Shown here piece by piece: positions 1-5,212 of a stretch of DNA of 5,212 nucleotides. This DNA is from Thioalkalivibrio sp. (GTDB lineage Bacteria; Pseudomonadota; Gammaproteobacteria; Ectothiorhodospirales; Ectothiorhodospiraceae), in assembly GCA_007119005.1 (NCBI GenBank), contig SKQM01000152.1:1-5212 (forward strand), read 5' to 3'. The stretch's first letter is position 1, and each line of letters begins with the position of its first letter. The notes beneath the pieces were generated by a model. It was not told the origin of the DNA. It saw nothing but the letters and a program-made list of their open reading frames with translations, and searched no databases. The position numbers and the translations under genes are program-made.

Positions 1-2
1 GC

Positions 3-347
3 TTTACCGGTCGCACCAGCCTGAGCCAGACCTTCGCAAAGGTCGGGCTGCATCCGAAAGTGGTGCTGAGCGCAGCCGACGCCGACGTGATCAAGACCTA
101 CGTTCGAGCTGGCATGGGTGTCGGGATCATTGCCGATCTCGCGTTTGAGGAAGATCTGGACAGCGATTTGGTGCAGCGCTCTCTCAGCCACCTGTTCCCC
201 TGGGAAGTGACCCGGCTCGCCTACCCGAAGAACAAGTACGTGCGACGGTTCCAACAGCGTTTCATCGATCTCTTTCAGCAGCACGCCGACCGGCTCGGCC
301 ACGGGCCTCCAGTGCATCCCGCAGCATCCGGCCGCCTGGGCCTCTGA
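3..347 (+). CDS. cysB: CysB-type LysR-family transcriptional regulator, C-terminal part (5' truncated)
   Basis: The reading frame is open from the window edge to TGA at 345-347 and gives the last 114 residues of a LysR-type regulator. The fragment starts at FTGRTSLSQTF and continues into ADADVIKTYVRAGMGVGII. From memory this matches E. coli CysB almost residue for residue (FTGRSELDTAF, then TDADVIKTYVRLGLGVGVI). The match places it in the effector-binding half, from about residue 200 of a roughly 320-residue protein. In CysB the Thr of FTGR lies at the anion/inducer pocket. CysB activates sulfate-assimilation and cysteine-synthesis genes in response to N-acetylserine and acts in the cytoplasm. 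The DNA-binding helix-turn-helix lies outside the window. The last 20 or so residues (Gly/Pro/His-rich) diverge from the E. coli tail. The alternative is the close paralogue Cbl; CysB is favoured but cannot be proved from the C-terminus alone. Confidence 0.85.
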   Translation, partial: FTGRTSLSQTFAKVGLHPKVVLSAADADVIKTYVRAGMGVGIIADLAFEEDLDSDLVQRSLSHLFPWEVTRLAYPKNKYVRRFQQRFIDLFQQHADRLGHGPPVHPAASGRLGL

Positions 348-389
348 GACAGGACACTAGTGGACCATGCGGAAAGTGCGGTACCAGTC

Positions 390-430
390 GATTCCGTTCG
401 TGGTTCGACAGGCTCACCACGAACGGAATC
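390..430. repeat. REP-like palindromic element, unit 1 (perfect 15-bp stem)
   Basis: Arm GATTCCGTTCGTGGT (390-404) is the exact reverse complement of ACCACGAACGGAATC (416-430), with the 11-nt loop TCGACAGGCTC (405-415) between them. It lies 42 nt past the cysB stop. The loop core, reversed, is the core of unit 2. This looks like the dispersed GTTCGT..GAGCCTGTCGA repeat that I remember from many proteobacterial genomes. No T-run follows on either strand, so it is not a classical intrinsic terminator, although it could protect or define the 3' ends of the convergent transcripts. Confidence 0.8.
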
Positions 431-439
431 ATCCACCTG

Positions 440-467
440 CCGTTCGTCCTGAGCCTGTCGAAGGACG
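440..467. repeat. REP-like palindromic element, unit 2 (inverted, partly decayed)
   Basis: The stem CGTCCT (445-450) pairs with AGGACG (462-467) around the loop GAGCCTGTCGA (451-461). That loop is the exact reverse complement of the unit 1 loop, so the two units form an inverted doublet. The left arm, CCGTTCGT at 440-447, is shared with unit 1, but the outer right arm (468 onward, TTGCT) no longer pairs. The element sits 20 nt past the stop of the minus-strand channel gene. Confidence 0.72.
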
Positions 468-487
468 TTGCTCAGCGCTTTCGCGGG

Positions 488-3400
488 TCAGCCGGCCGGA
501 CGAGCCTCCGACCCGCCTTCCGGCCCTTCGTCGCGGTTCCCCGCCCGTGCCATCGGCGCCAGGTCCCGGATGTGCAGGTCCATCTGCGGGTAGGCAATCT
601 CGATTCCCTTCCTGCGAAACTCCTTGATGATCGTCTGATGCAGTTCGCTGGTGGTGGCGAGGCGTTCCTTCAACTGGCTTACGTACACGCGGAGTTCGAA
701 GTTCAGCGCGCTGTCGCCGAATTTCAGGAAGAACACGCTGGGAGCCGGGTCCCTCAGTGCCGCGGGGTGGTTGTCGGCGATCATCCGGAGCGTGCTCATC
801 ACCTCGTCGACATCTGCGTCGTAGCTCACGCCGACCGGGATCACGAGGCGCGTGGTTGTGTCGGAGAGCGTCCAGTTGATCAGGCGCTCAGTGATGAAAT
901 TCTTGTTCGGCACGACGATCTCGCGGTTGTCCCAGTCGACGATGGTCGTCGCGCGGGTGCGGATCCGGGTGACGGTGCCGCTGTACTCGCCGATGGTGAT
1001 GGTGTCGCCGACCCGCACCGGCCGTTCGAACAGCATGATGAGGCCGGAGACGAAGTTTGCCACCACCTCCTGCAGGCCGAAGCCGAGACCCAGCGTCAGG
1101 GCCGCGACCATCCACTGCAGTTCACTCCAGCGCAGCCCCAGCAGCGAAAAGACGCTGATCACCGCGACCACCGCCAATACGTAGCGCAGCAGCGTGGTCA
1201 CGGTGTAGCGGCCCGCCGCGTCCATGTGGGTGCTGCGCGAGAGCAGGATCTCGACCAGGCCCGGCAGGTTGCGCGCGGCCAGGGTGAACAGCACGCCGAG
1301 GAAGATCGCGAGGAGGAAGTCCTGCAGGCTCACCCGGCTCAGGATCTCGGTCTCGCCGACCACGATCGTGCGCGACCACAGCGTCACGCCGTCGAGCCAG
1401 GTGAGCGCAGGCAGCACCTCCGCCCAGACCCAGAAGAGTCCCAGAACCAGCGCTGCCCCGGCGGTGACCCGCATCAGCGTGCGCGTCTGCTGGTTGATGT
1501 TCTCCACACTCAGGTGCGGCTCCGGGATCTCCACCGTGGCACCCTCGCCGGCGGTCAAACCGGTCTGCGCGGCGGCCGCCTTTGCGCGCTGCTCGCGCAT
1601 CCGGCGGATCACCAATCGTGTCTCGCTCAGTACCAGTGCCCGCGTGGCAATGCTGTAGCCGAGCCACACTGCTGCCACCACGACCACGGTATTGATGGTG
1701 TGGCCGAGCAGAGTGGCTACGGTCAGCAGGTAGCCGGCCAGCGCGAGGCCGACCAGGACCAGCGCGTAGCCCATCAACGCCACTCGCACCAGCCGCCGTC
1801 GGCGCTCCTGCTGTGCAGTGCTCTCGGTGTCCTTCCACGGCGCCAGCATGCGCCAGGCAAAGACCGCCGTGACGATCACCGACGCGAGCAGACTGGCGCG
1901 CCCAAAGACATCGGCGACCAGGTCGCTGGGGTGCCCGAAGGCCAACGCGAGAAATGCGATCAGCAGCAGCTGGGTGGGCAGGTACCACGCCAGATGCCGC
2001 CGGAGCCGGCGCACCACCGCCGGATTCCATTCGAAGTGCGCCGTACCGACGCCGTTCCTGCTGGTGAACAGCAGGAAGAGATGACCCACCAGCCACCAGA
2101 GCGCCGTACTGAACAGTACCATCGCCAGGATCTCGACACCCGGTCCTATGTCCGGCAGCCGTTGCAGGCGGAAGCCCGTGGAGAACAGCAGCACCGGGAC
2201 CGGCAGCACGCGCAGCAGGCTCCAGCCTATCGCCTGGAAGGTCAGCCCGATGCGGTCGGTGAAACGGTGGGTGGTCATCTCCGCGAGGCGTGCGAGATGG
2301 CCTGGGGTGCCGCGGGCCCAGACCATCAGCAGTGCCGCGACCAGCAGTGTGAGCAGCGAACCGGCAGGCCGGCCGATCGTGACCTGGATCAGCGCGCCCC
2401 GGATCTCCTTCCAGGACGCGGGATCCAGCAGCGCCATCAGCGCCGCCGGAAAGCGCAGCGACCACTCGGCGCCGACCGGCATATGACTGGGCCACCAGAG
2501 CAGGGATTCGCGCAGCAGCTGCGACAGCTCCTCGATCTGCAGCACCGCGGCACGGAGCCGGGCCTCGGCCTGGCGCAGCTGCTCGGTCAGCATCTCGTCG
2601 GCCTGGAGCTGCATCACGATCACCTCGCGCTGGAGGCGCCGGATCTCCGTCTCCGCGCGGTCTTCGGTGATCTCTAGCGGGGCCGGCGGCAGGGTGCGCA
2701 GCTCGTCCCGCAGGGCAATGTCGCGCAGCCGCGACTGCGCCAGCTCCCGCTCGAGGTCACGCAGCACGAACCGTAGCTCGAGCAGTCCGCGCAGTCGCCG
2801 TTCTTCCTCGATCAAAAGGCCTCCGAGCACGTCGGTCAGGCCCCCGATCTCGAGGCGTTCGCGCACGCTGGCCAGGGTCTGGCTCAGGTCGCTCTCGATC
2901 TGGATGTAGCGTTCGCGCTGCACCTGCAACTCGCGAACCCGCGCCTGAGTCTCGGCGATCCTGTCGATGCGTTCTATCAACGACTGGATTTCGGGGGCGA
3001 AGCGCTCCGCAGCCTCGGGTTCGCGATCGGTCAGGCGGCGCAGATCCCCGCGCAGTGCGCGCAGTTCCTCCCCCGTCCGTTCGGCAAGCTCTTCGGACAG
3101 CTGCCCCAGGCGCTGCCCCAGCCACCTGCCCTCCAGTTCCAGTGCCCGCAACTCAAGTCGGAGCACCTCCATTCTCGGAGCCAGTACCTGCGCGTCCAGA
3201 TGGGCGGCGATCATGCGTGCATCGGCCCTGCGATCGCGGGCCTGTTCCCAGGCCTCGAGGGCGCCGCCAAGGGCCTCGTCCTGTAATGGGCCCCACAGCT
3301 CCACCTCCAGATCCGCGGCACGTTCCTGGCGCAGACGCTCGAGAGTTTCTGCCTGGGTTCTCGACTGGGTCTCCAGCCTCTCCAGCGTCTGCCGCTTCTG

Positions 3401-3931
3401 ATCCTGCTCCAGTGAGACCTGGGTGCGTCGCCGGTCCAGCACGGCGATGTCCTCCTCGATCCGACTCAGCGTCCGGTCTTCCGGGGCGAGCGGAACCAGG
3501 CGCCCGTCGAGGATCTCGCGCAGGCGTCGTTCGGCATCGGCCAGCCGCTGTTCGGCAGCGAGTGCGAGCCCGGCGCGCTCCAGTGCGCCACGGATACGTT
3601 CAGCCCCCGACTGCTCGTGTTCCAGTGCGGCCTTCCAGAGGCTGTTTTCGGCCACTTCGGCCGCGGTCGCAGCGACCCGCTCGGCCAGGCGGTCGGCCGG
3701 ACTGGCATCCAGCCAGGCTTCCGCGGGAGCGGTATCGATGGCCTCGACCATGGGCAGCACCCGCTCACGGCCGTCCCTCAGATCATTGCGCAGTTCCAGC
3801 AACTGCTGGGTGGTGACCAGCGGGGCCGCGCCCCCGTGGTTGTTGCGTTCCTGCGCGGCCACGCCCGTACCCCAGGCCAACAGCAGCAGGATGATCAGGA
3901 GTCGCAATGACAGAGTCGGTAGGAGGTGCAT
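488..3931 (-). CDS. mscK: Large MscS-superfamily mechanosensitive channel, MscK/MscM (KefA) type
   Basis: The protein has 1147 residues (E. coli MscK is about 1120). By family it is an inner-membrane channel that opens under membrane tension to release solutes during hypo-osmotic shock. Residues 1-27 form a signal peptide (MHLLPTLSLRLLIILLLL, then AWGTGVAAQ). Residues 40-475 are a Glu/Arg/Leu-rich periplasmic coiled coil, followed by LLWWPSHMPVG (477-487). About eleven hydrophobic helices follow, near 526, 565, 595, 649, 679, 717, 745, 819, 869, 914 and 940. The pore helix GLGFGLQEVVANFVSGLIML runs into FERPVRVGD (968-976), PNKNFITERLINW (1008-1020) and the MscS C-terminal domain. This core resembles both E. 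coli MscK (TTTRLVI) and MscM (DWD, FELR), so the symbol is tentative while the family is certain. ATG 3931 was chosen because the signal peptide begins there; in-frame ATGs at 3979 and 4075 would put a charged, cysteine-rich stretch in front of it. The Shine-Dalgarno match is weak. Confidence 0.93.
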   Translation of the reverse strand: MHLLPTLSLRLLIILLLLAWGTGVAAQERNNHGGAAPLVTTQQLLELRNDLRDGRERVLPMVEAIDTAPAEAWLDASPADRLAERVAATAAEVAENSLWKAALEHEQSGAERIRGALERAGLALAAEQRLADAERRLREILDGRLVPLAPEDRTLSRIEEDIAVLDRRRTQVSLEQDQKRQTLERLETQSRTQAETLERLRQERAADLEVELWGPLQDEALGGALEAWEQARDRRADARMIAAHLDAQVLAPRMEVLRLELRALELEGRWLGQRLGQLSEELAERTGEELRALRGDLRRLTDREPEAAERFAPEIQSLIERIDRIAETQARVRELQVQRERYIQIESDLSQTLASVRERLEIGGLTDVLGGLLIEEERRLRGLLELRFVLRDLERELAQSRLRDIALRDELRTLPPAPLEITEDRAETEIRRLQREVIVMQLQADEMLTEQLRQAEARLRAAVLQIEELSQLLRESLLWWPSHMPVGAEWSLRFPAALMALLDPASWKEIRGALIQVTIGRPAGSLLTLLVAALLMVWARGTPGHLARLAEMTTHRFTDRIGLTFQAIGWSLLRVLPVPVLLFSTGFRLQRLPDIGPGVEILAMVLFSTALWWLVGHLFLLFTSRNGVGTAHFEWNPAVVRRLRRHLAWYLPTQLLLIAFLALAFGHPSDLVADVFGRASLLASVIVTAVFAWRMLAPWKDTESTAQQERRRRLVRVALMGYALVLVGLALAGYLLTVATLLGHTINTVVVVAAVWLGYSIATRALVLSETRLVIRRMREQRAKAAAAQTGLTAGEGATVEIPEPHLSVENINQQTRTLMRVTAGAALVLGLFWVWAEVLPALTWLDGVTLWSRTIVVGETEILSRVSLQDFLLAIFLGVLFTLAARNLPGLVEILLSRSTHMDAAGRYTVTTLLRYVLAVVAVISVFSLLGLRWSELQWMVAALTLGLGFGLQEVVANFVSGLIMLFERPVRVGDTITIGEYSGTVTRIRTRATTIVDWDNREIVVPNKNFITERLINWTLSDTTTRLVIPVGVSYDADVDEVMSTLRMIADNHPAALRDPAPSVFFLKFGDSALNFELRVYVSQLKERLATTSELHQTIIKEFRRKGIEIAYPQMDLHIRDLAPMARAGNRDEGPEGGSEARPAG

Positions 3932-3977
3932 GGTCTCGTGGGTCTGACCGGGAGGATCCCGCGTGTTTTCGCGCGGC

Positions 3978-3986
3978 ATTATGACA
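3978..3986 (-). promoter_or_regulatory. Candidate extended -10 promoter for the mscK-type gene
   Basis: On the minus strand the gap between the DUF192 gene and the channel gene reads TGTCATAAT. This is an extended -10 (TGn) joined to CATAAT, 5 of 6 to consensus. No good -35 lies 16-18 nt upstream, as is common for extended -10 promoters. Transcription would start near 3971, giving a leader of about 40 nt before ATG 3931. It would also exclude the upstream in-frame ATGs. This is a sequence match only, in a region with few other AT-rich stretches. Confidence 0.4.
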
Positions 3987-4028
3987 GGGTGGATGCGTCG
4001 GCCGCAGCGGGGCCGGAACGCACGGGGT

Positions 4029-4544
4029 TCAATCGACTTTCGCGCCCACTTGCGACAGCAATGCAGGCAGACCATCGATGCGGGTTCCCGGGTGCACGCC
4101 GTGGCGCTCGAACCAGCCGAGGTTCACTTCGAGAGCGTAACGCACCGGGCCGTCCGATGGGTGCACGCGGCGCGAATGCGGTTCCATATCGGCGATGTTC
4201 CGCACCCGGTATTCGCGGTCAATGAAGGCGACCGACAGCGGGATCAGGGTGTTCTTCATCCACATGCCGACGACCTGGTCCCCCGGCCAGATGAACAGCA
4301 TGCCGTGGTCGTCGGGCAGATGCTCGCGAAACATCAGCCCGCGGGCCATCGCCTGCGGGGTGGCGGCAATCTCGACCGTGAGCGTCCGCTCGGCGATCGG
4401 CAGCTCCGCGAGCGGCAATGGCTCCGCTGCAGCCGTCGCGGCCAGCAGCCAGAACACCACGAGCCCGGTCCACGCCTGCAGCTTTCCCAGACCCGCGCCG
4501 ATGCCGGTCATGCGCTGCCCCAAACCCGTGGGGATTCGAATCAT
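4029..4544 (-). CDS. Exported DUF192 family protein
   Basis: The protein has 171 residues if it starts at ATG 4544. After a short N-terminus with two Arg comes a hydrophobic stretch (TGLVVFWLLAATAAA, about 26-40) with an Ala-x-Ala site before EPLP, so a Sec-type signal peptide with cleavage near residue 40 is likely. The mature part carries the DUF192 (PF02643) signatures: GLMFREHLPDDHGMLFIW (69-86), MWMKNTLIPLSVAFID (94-109) and YALEVNLGW (136-144). The family is small, beta-rich and found in bacteria and archaea, and I know of no firm biochemical function. The start codon overlaps the upstream stop as ATGA, which suggests translational coupling. A second in-frame ATG at 4511 would give 160 residues and also keeps the hydrophobic segment. 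The frame stays open to 4787, but that part overlaps the coding frame of the neighbour and is rejected. Family assignment is firm; the exact start is less so. Confidence 0.88.
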   Translation of the reverse strand: MIRIPTGLGQRMTGIGAGLGKLQAWTGLVVFWLLAATAAAEPLPLAELPIAERTLTVEIAATPQAMARGLMFREHLPDDHGMLFIWPGDQVVGMWMKNTLIPLSVAFIDREYRVRNIADMEPHSRRVHPSDGPVRYALEVNLGWFERHGVHPGTRIDGLPALLSQVGAKVD

Positions 4545-4813
4545 TCCTTGTCCATGCGGCCGACGGCACAGCTGACGAAGGAGCGTGCCTTTGCGCCCGC
4601 GGACTTCAGCCCCTGCACCGAGCCCGTTTCCGGGTAGCCCATCGAGGCCAGCTTGCGCGCGATCTCCGGGCGCATTTCCTCCCCGGCCTCGACCTCGACG
4701 ACACCACCCGCGATGTCCACCTCCACCGTGCCGACGCCCTCCAGTGCGGAGAGGCCCTTGCGGATGCTGCCCGCGCAGCCGCCGCACTTGATGTTTTCCA
4801 CTTCGATGCGCAT
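4541..4813 (-). CDS. HMA-domain heavy-metal-binding protein (copper-chaperone-like)
   Basis: This 90-residue cytoplasmic protein consists mainly of one ferredoxin-like HMA domain (PF00403). The metal-binding loop is [14 protein letters not shown], with Cys10 and Cys13. It is followed by [19 protein letters not shown] and a C-terminal [12 protein letters not shown], which fits the beta-alpha-beta-beta-alpha-beta pattern. Such domains bind Cu(I) or Zn(II)/Cd(II) and pass the metal to partner proteins or P-type ATPases; the metal here cannot be read from the sequence. Beyond the domain is a tail of about 25 residues (ending [13 protein letters not shown]) with a third cysteine, Cys82, which classical CopZ/Atx1 proteins of about 70 residues lack. 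ATG 4813 is supported by a GGAGG ribosome binding site five nucleotides upstream (4819-4823). The stop (TGA 4541-4543) overlaps the DUF192 start. No copper ATPase or metal-responsive regulator is visible nearby. Confidence 0.88.
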   Translation of the reverse strand: MRIEVENIKCGGCAGSIRKGLSALEGVGTVEVDIAGGVVEVEAGEEMRPEIARKLASMGYPETGSVQGLKSAGAKARSFVSCAVGRMDKE

Positions 4814-4818
4814 GGGAT

Positions 4819-4823
4819 CCTCC
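4819..4823 (-). promoter_or_regulatory. Ribosome binding site of the HMA gene
   Basis: The minus strand reads GGAGGATCCCATG: a perfect GGAGG core with a 5-nt spacer to ATG 4813. It fixes the start at 4813 rather than at the in-frame ATG at 4912, which lies inside the divergent ilvD gene. Confidence 0.8.
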
Positions 4824-4828
4824 AGCCT

Positions 4829-4859
4829 TTGGCCACGTTCCGGACAGTGCAGGTATGAT
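4829..4859 (+). promoter_or_regulatory. Candidate ilvD promoter
   Basis: TATGAT at 4854-4859 matches the -10 consensus at 5 of 6 positions. The best upstream partner is TTGGCC at 4829-4834 (4 of 6 to TTGACA), but the spacer of 19 nt is long. Transcription would start near 4866 and leave a leader of about 27 nt before ilvD, too short for a leader-peptide attenuator of the ilvGMEDA type. Confidence 0.4.
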
Positions 4860-4882
4860 TCCACATCAGGCCAAATGTTCAA
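4855..4882 (-). promoter_or_regulatory. Candidate promoter for the hma-DUF192 operon
   Basis: On the minus strand TTGAAC (4882-4877, 4 of 6 to TTGACA) is followed after 16 nt by AATCAT (4860-4855, 4 of 6 to TATAAT). The -10 overlaps the opposite-strand -10 proposed for ilvD, so the two promoters would compete or share regulation. This is a weak match, supported mainly by the need for a promoter in this 80-nt divergent gap. Confidence 0.28.
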
Positions 4883-4885
4883 GGG
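4881..4885 (+). promoter_or_regulatory. Ribosome binding site of ilvD
   Basis: AAGGG lies 8 nt upstream of ATG 4894 and is the only purine-rich Shine-Dalgarno-like stretch near the start. Confidence 0.65.
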
Positions 4886-4893
4886 ATTACCGC

Positions 4894-5212
4894 ATGCCCC
4901 AGTATCGCTCACGCACCACGACCCACGGTCGCAACATGGCCGGCGCCCGCGCGCTCTGGCGCGCGACCGGCATGAAGGACGGCGACTTCGGCAAGCCGAT
5001 CATCGCGGTGGCGAACTCCTTCACCCAGTTCGTTCCGGGACACGTGCACCTGAAGGACCTCGGGCAGTTGGTCGCCCGCGAGATCGAAAAGGCCGGCGGA
5101 GTCGCGAAGGAATTCAACACCATCGCCGTCGACGACGGCATCGCGATGGGACACGGTGGCATGCTCTACTCGCTGCCCTCGCGGGAGATCATCGCCGACA
5201 GCGTCGAGTACA
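4894..5212 (+). CDS. ilvD: Dihydroxy-acid dehydratase, N-terminal part (3' truncated)
   Basis: The first 106 codons are in the window and run off its end. The protein begins [20 protein letters not shown], nearly identical to E. coli IlvD as I remember it ([20 protein letters not shown]). It continues through [35 protein letters not shown] and [16 protein letters not shown]. IlvD is the cytoplasmic Fe-S enzyme that dehydrates 2,3-dihydroxy-isovalerate and 2,3-dihydroxy-3-methylvalerate, the next-to-last step of valine and isoleucine synthesis. Asp81 of the VDDG motif corresponds to a magnesium ligand of E. coli IlvD. The motif VPGHVHL has Gly where plant-type [2Fe-2S] enzymes carry a cysteine (PCNxHL-like), which points to the oxygen-sensitive [4Fe-4S] E. 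coli class. The catalytic cluster cysteines near 122 and 195 lie beyond the window. The start is supported by the conserved N-terminus and the AAGGG site. Confidence 0.97.
   Translation, partial: MPQYRSRTTTHGRNMAGARALWRATGMKDGDFGKPIIAVANSFTQFVPGHVHLKDLGQLVAREIEKAGGVAKEFNTIAVDDGIAMGHGGMLYSLPSREIIADSVEY

Noticed and set aside
390..467. The repeat doublet as a CRISPR array or intrinsic terminator
   Set aside because: Only two units in opposite orientation with no regular spacer, and no T-run on either strand, so neither reading fits.
367..627. An 86-codon plus-strand frame across the repeat doublet
   Set aside because: Its first part is the translated repeat (it contains RPEPVEG, the usual product of this repeat class in spurious annotations) and its second part is antisense to the end of the channel gene. 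No ribosome binding site was seen.
572..2677. A 701-codon open frame on the plus strand, antisense to the channel gene
   Set aside because: It lies opposite a clear channel gene. Its product is Gln/His/Arg/Asp-rich with no domain, membrane segment or recognisable motif. Long antisense frames are expected in GC-rich coding DNA, where few stop codons arise opposite the real frame.
3995..4021. GC-rich hairpin between the DUF192 gene and the channel gene (CGGCC 3999-4003 with GGCCG 4011-4015) as a terminator
   Set aside because: The stem is only 5 bp before an asymmetric interruption, and no U-tract follows on the minus strand.
3932..4075. A 48-residue N-terminal extension of the channel from ATG 4075 (or 16 residues from ATG 3979)
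   Set aside because: It would put an Arg- and Cys-rich stretch in front of an otherwise perfect signal peptide, ATG 4075 lies inside the DUF192 gene, and ATG 3979 sits on the candidate -10 element.
4545..4787. An N-terminal extension of the DUF192 protein up to 4787
   Set aside because: It overlaps the HMA gene in another frame and is Gly/Arg-rich with no signal-peptide character. The ATGA overlap at 4541-4544 is a better start.
4814..4912. An upstream extension of the HMA protein to ATG 4912
   Set aside because: It would run through the promoter region and into ilvD. ATG 4813 has a strong GGAGG site and gives the standard HMA N-terminus.
4887..5162. Minus-strand frames opposite ilvD
   Set aside because: They are antisense to a highly conserved ilvD coding sequence and show no recognisable protein features.

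Overview
The window looks like ordinary chromosome from a high-GC gammaproteobacterium. The inference rests on three proteins that read like their Escherichia coli counterparts: the C-terminal part of a CysB-type regulator, a very large MscK/MscM-type mechanosensitive channel, and the start of an E. coli-type dihydroxy-acid dehydratase (IlvD). GC-rich third positions leave long open frames on the wrong strand. The small metal-binding protein with its [10 protein letters not shown] tail recalls Chromatiales / Ectothiorhodospiraceae-like bacteria, but that placement is from memory and is not proven.

Layout, left to right. (1) 3-347, plus: the 3' end of cysB, cut by the window edge. (2) 348-487: a gap between convergent genes, holding an inverted pair of short palindromic REP-like elements (390-430 and 440-467). 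(3) 488-3931, minus: a 1147-residue MscS-superfamily channel with a signal peptide, a long periplasmic coiled coil, about eleven membrane helices and the MscS pore/beta domain. (4) 3932-4028: a 97-nt gap holding an extended -10-like element for the channel gene. (5) 4029-4544, minus: an exported DUF192 protein. (6) 4541-4813, minus: a 90-residue HMA-domain metal-binding protein whose stop codon overlaps the DUF192 start (ATGA). (7) 4814-4893: an 80-nt divergent promoter region. (8) 4894-5212, plus: the first 106 codons of ilvD, cut by the window edge.

The three minus-strand genes run hma - DUF192 - mscK. The first two are probably translationally coupled. The channel may be read through from upstream and also from its own promoter. 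ilvD is transcribed divergently from the short region shared with hma. No RNA genes, CRISPR arrays, transposases, prophage genes or defence systems are visible. The least ordinary features are the REP-like doublet, whose stems differ by compensatory changes, and the little-studied hma/DUF192 pair next to an Fe-S dehydratase gene.
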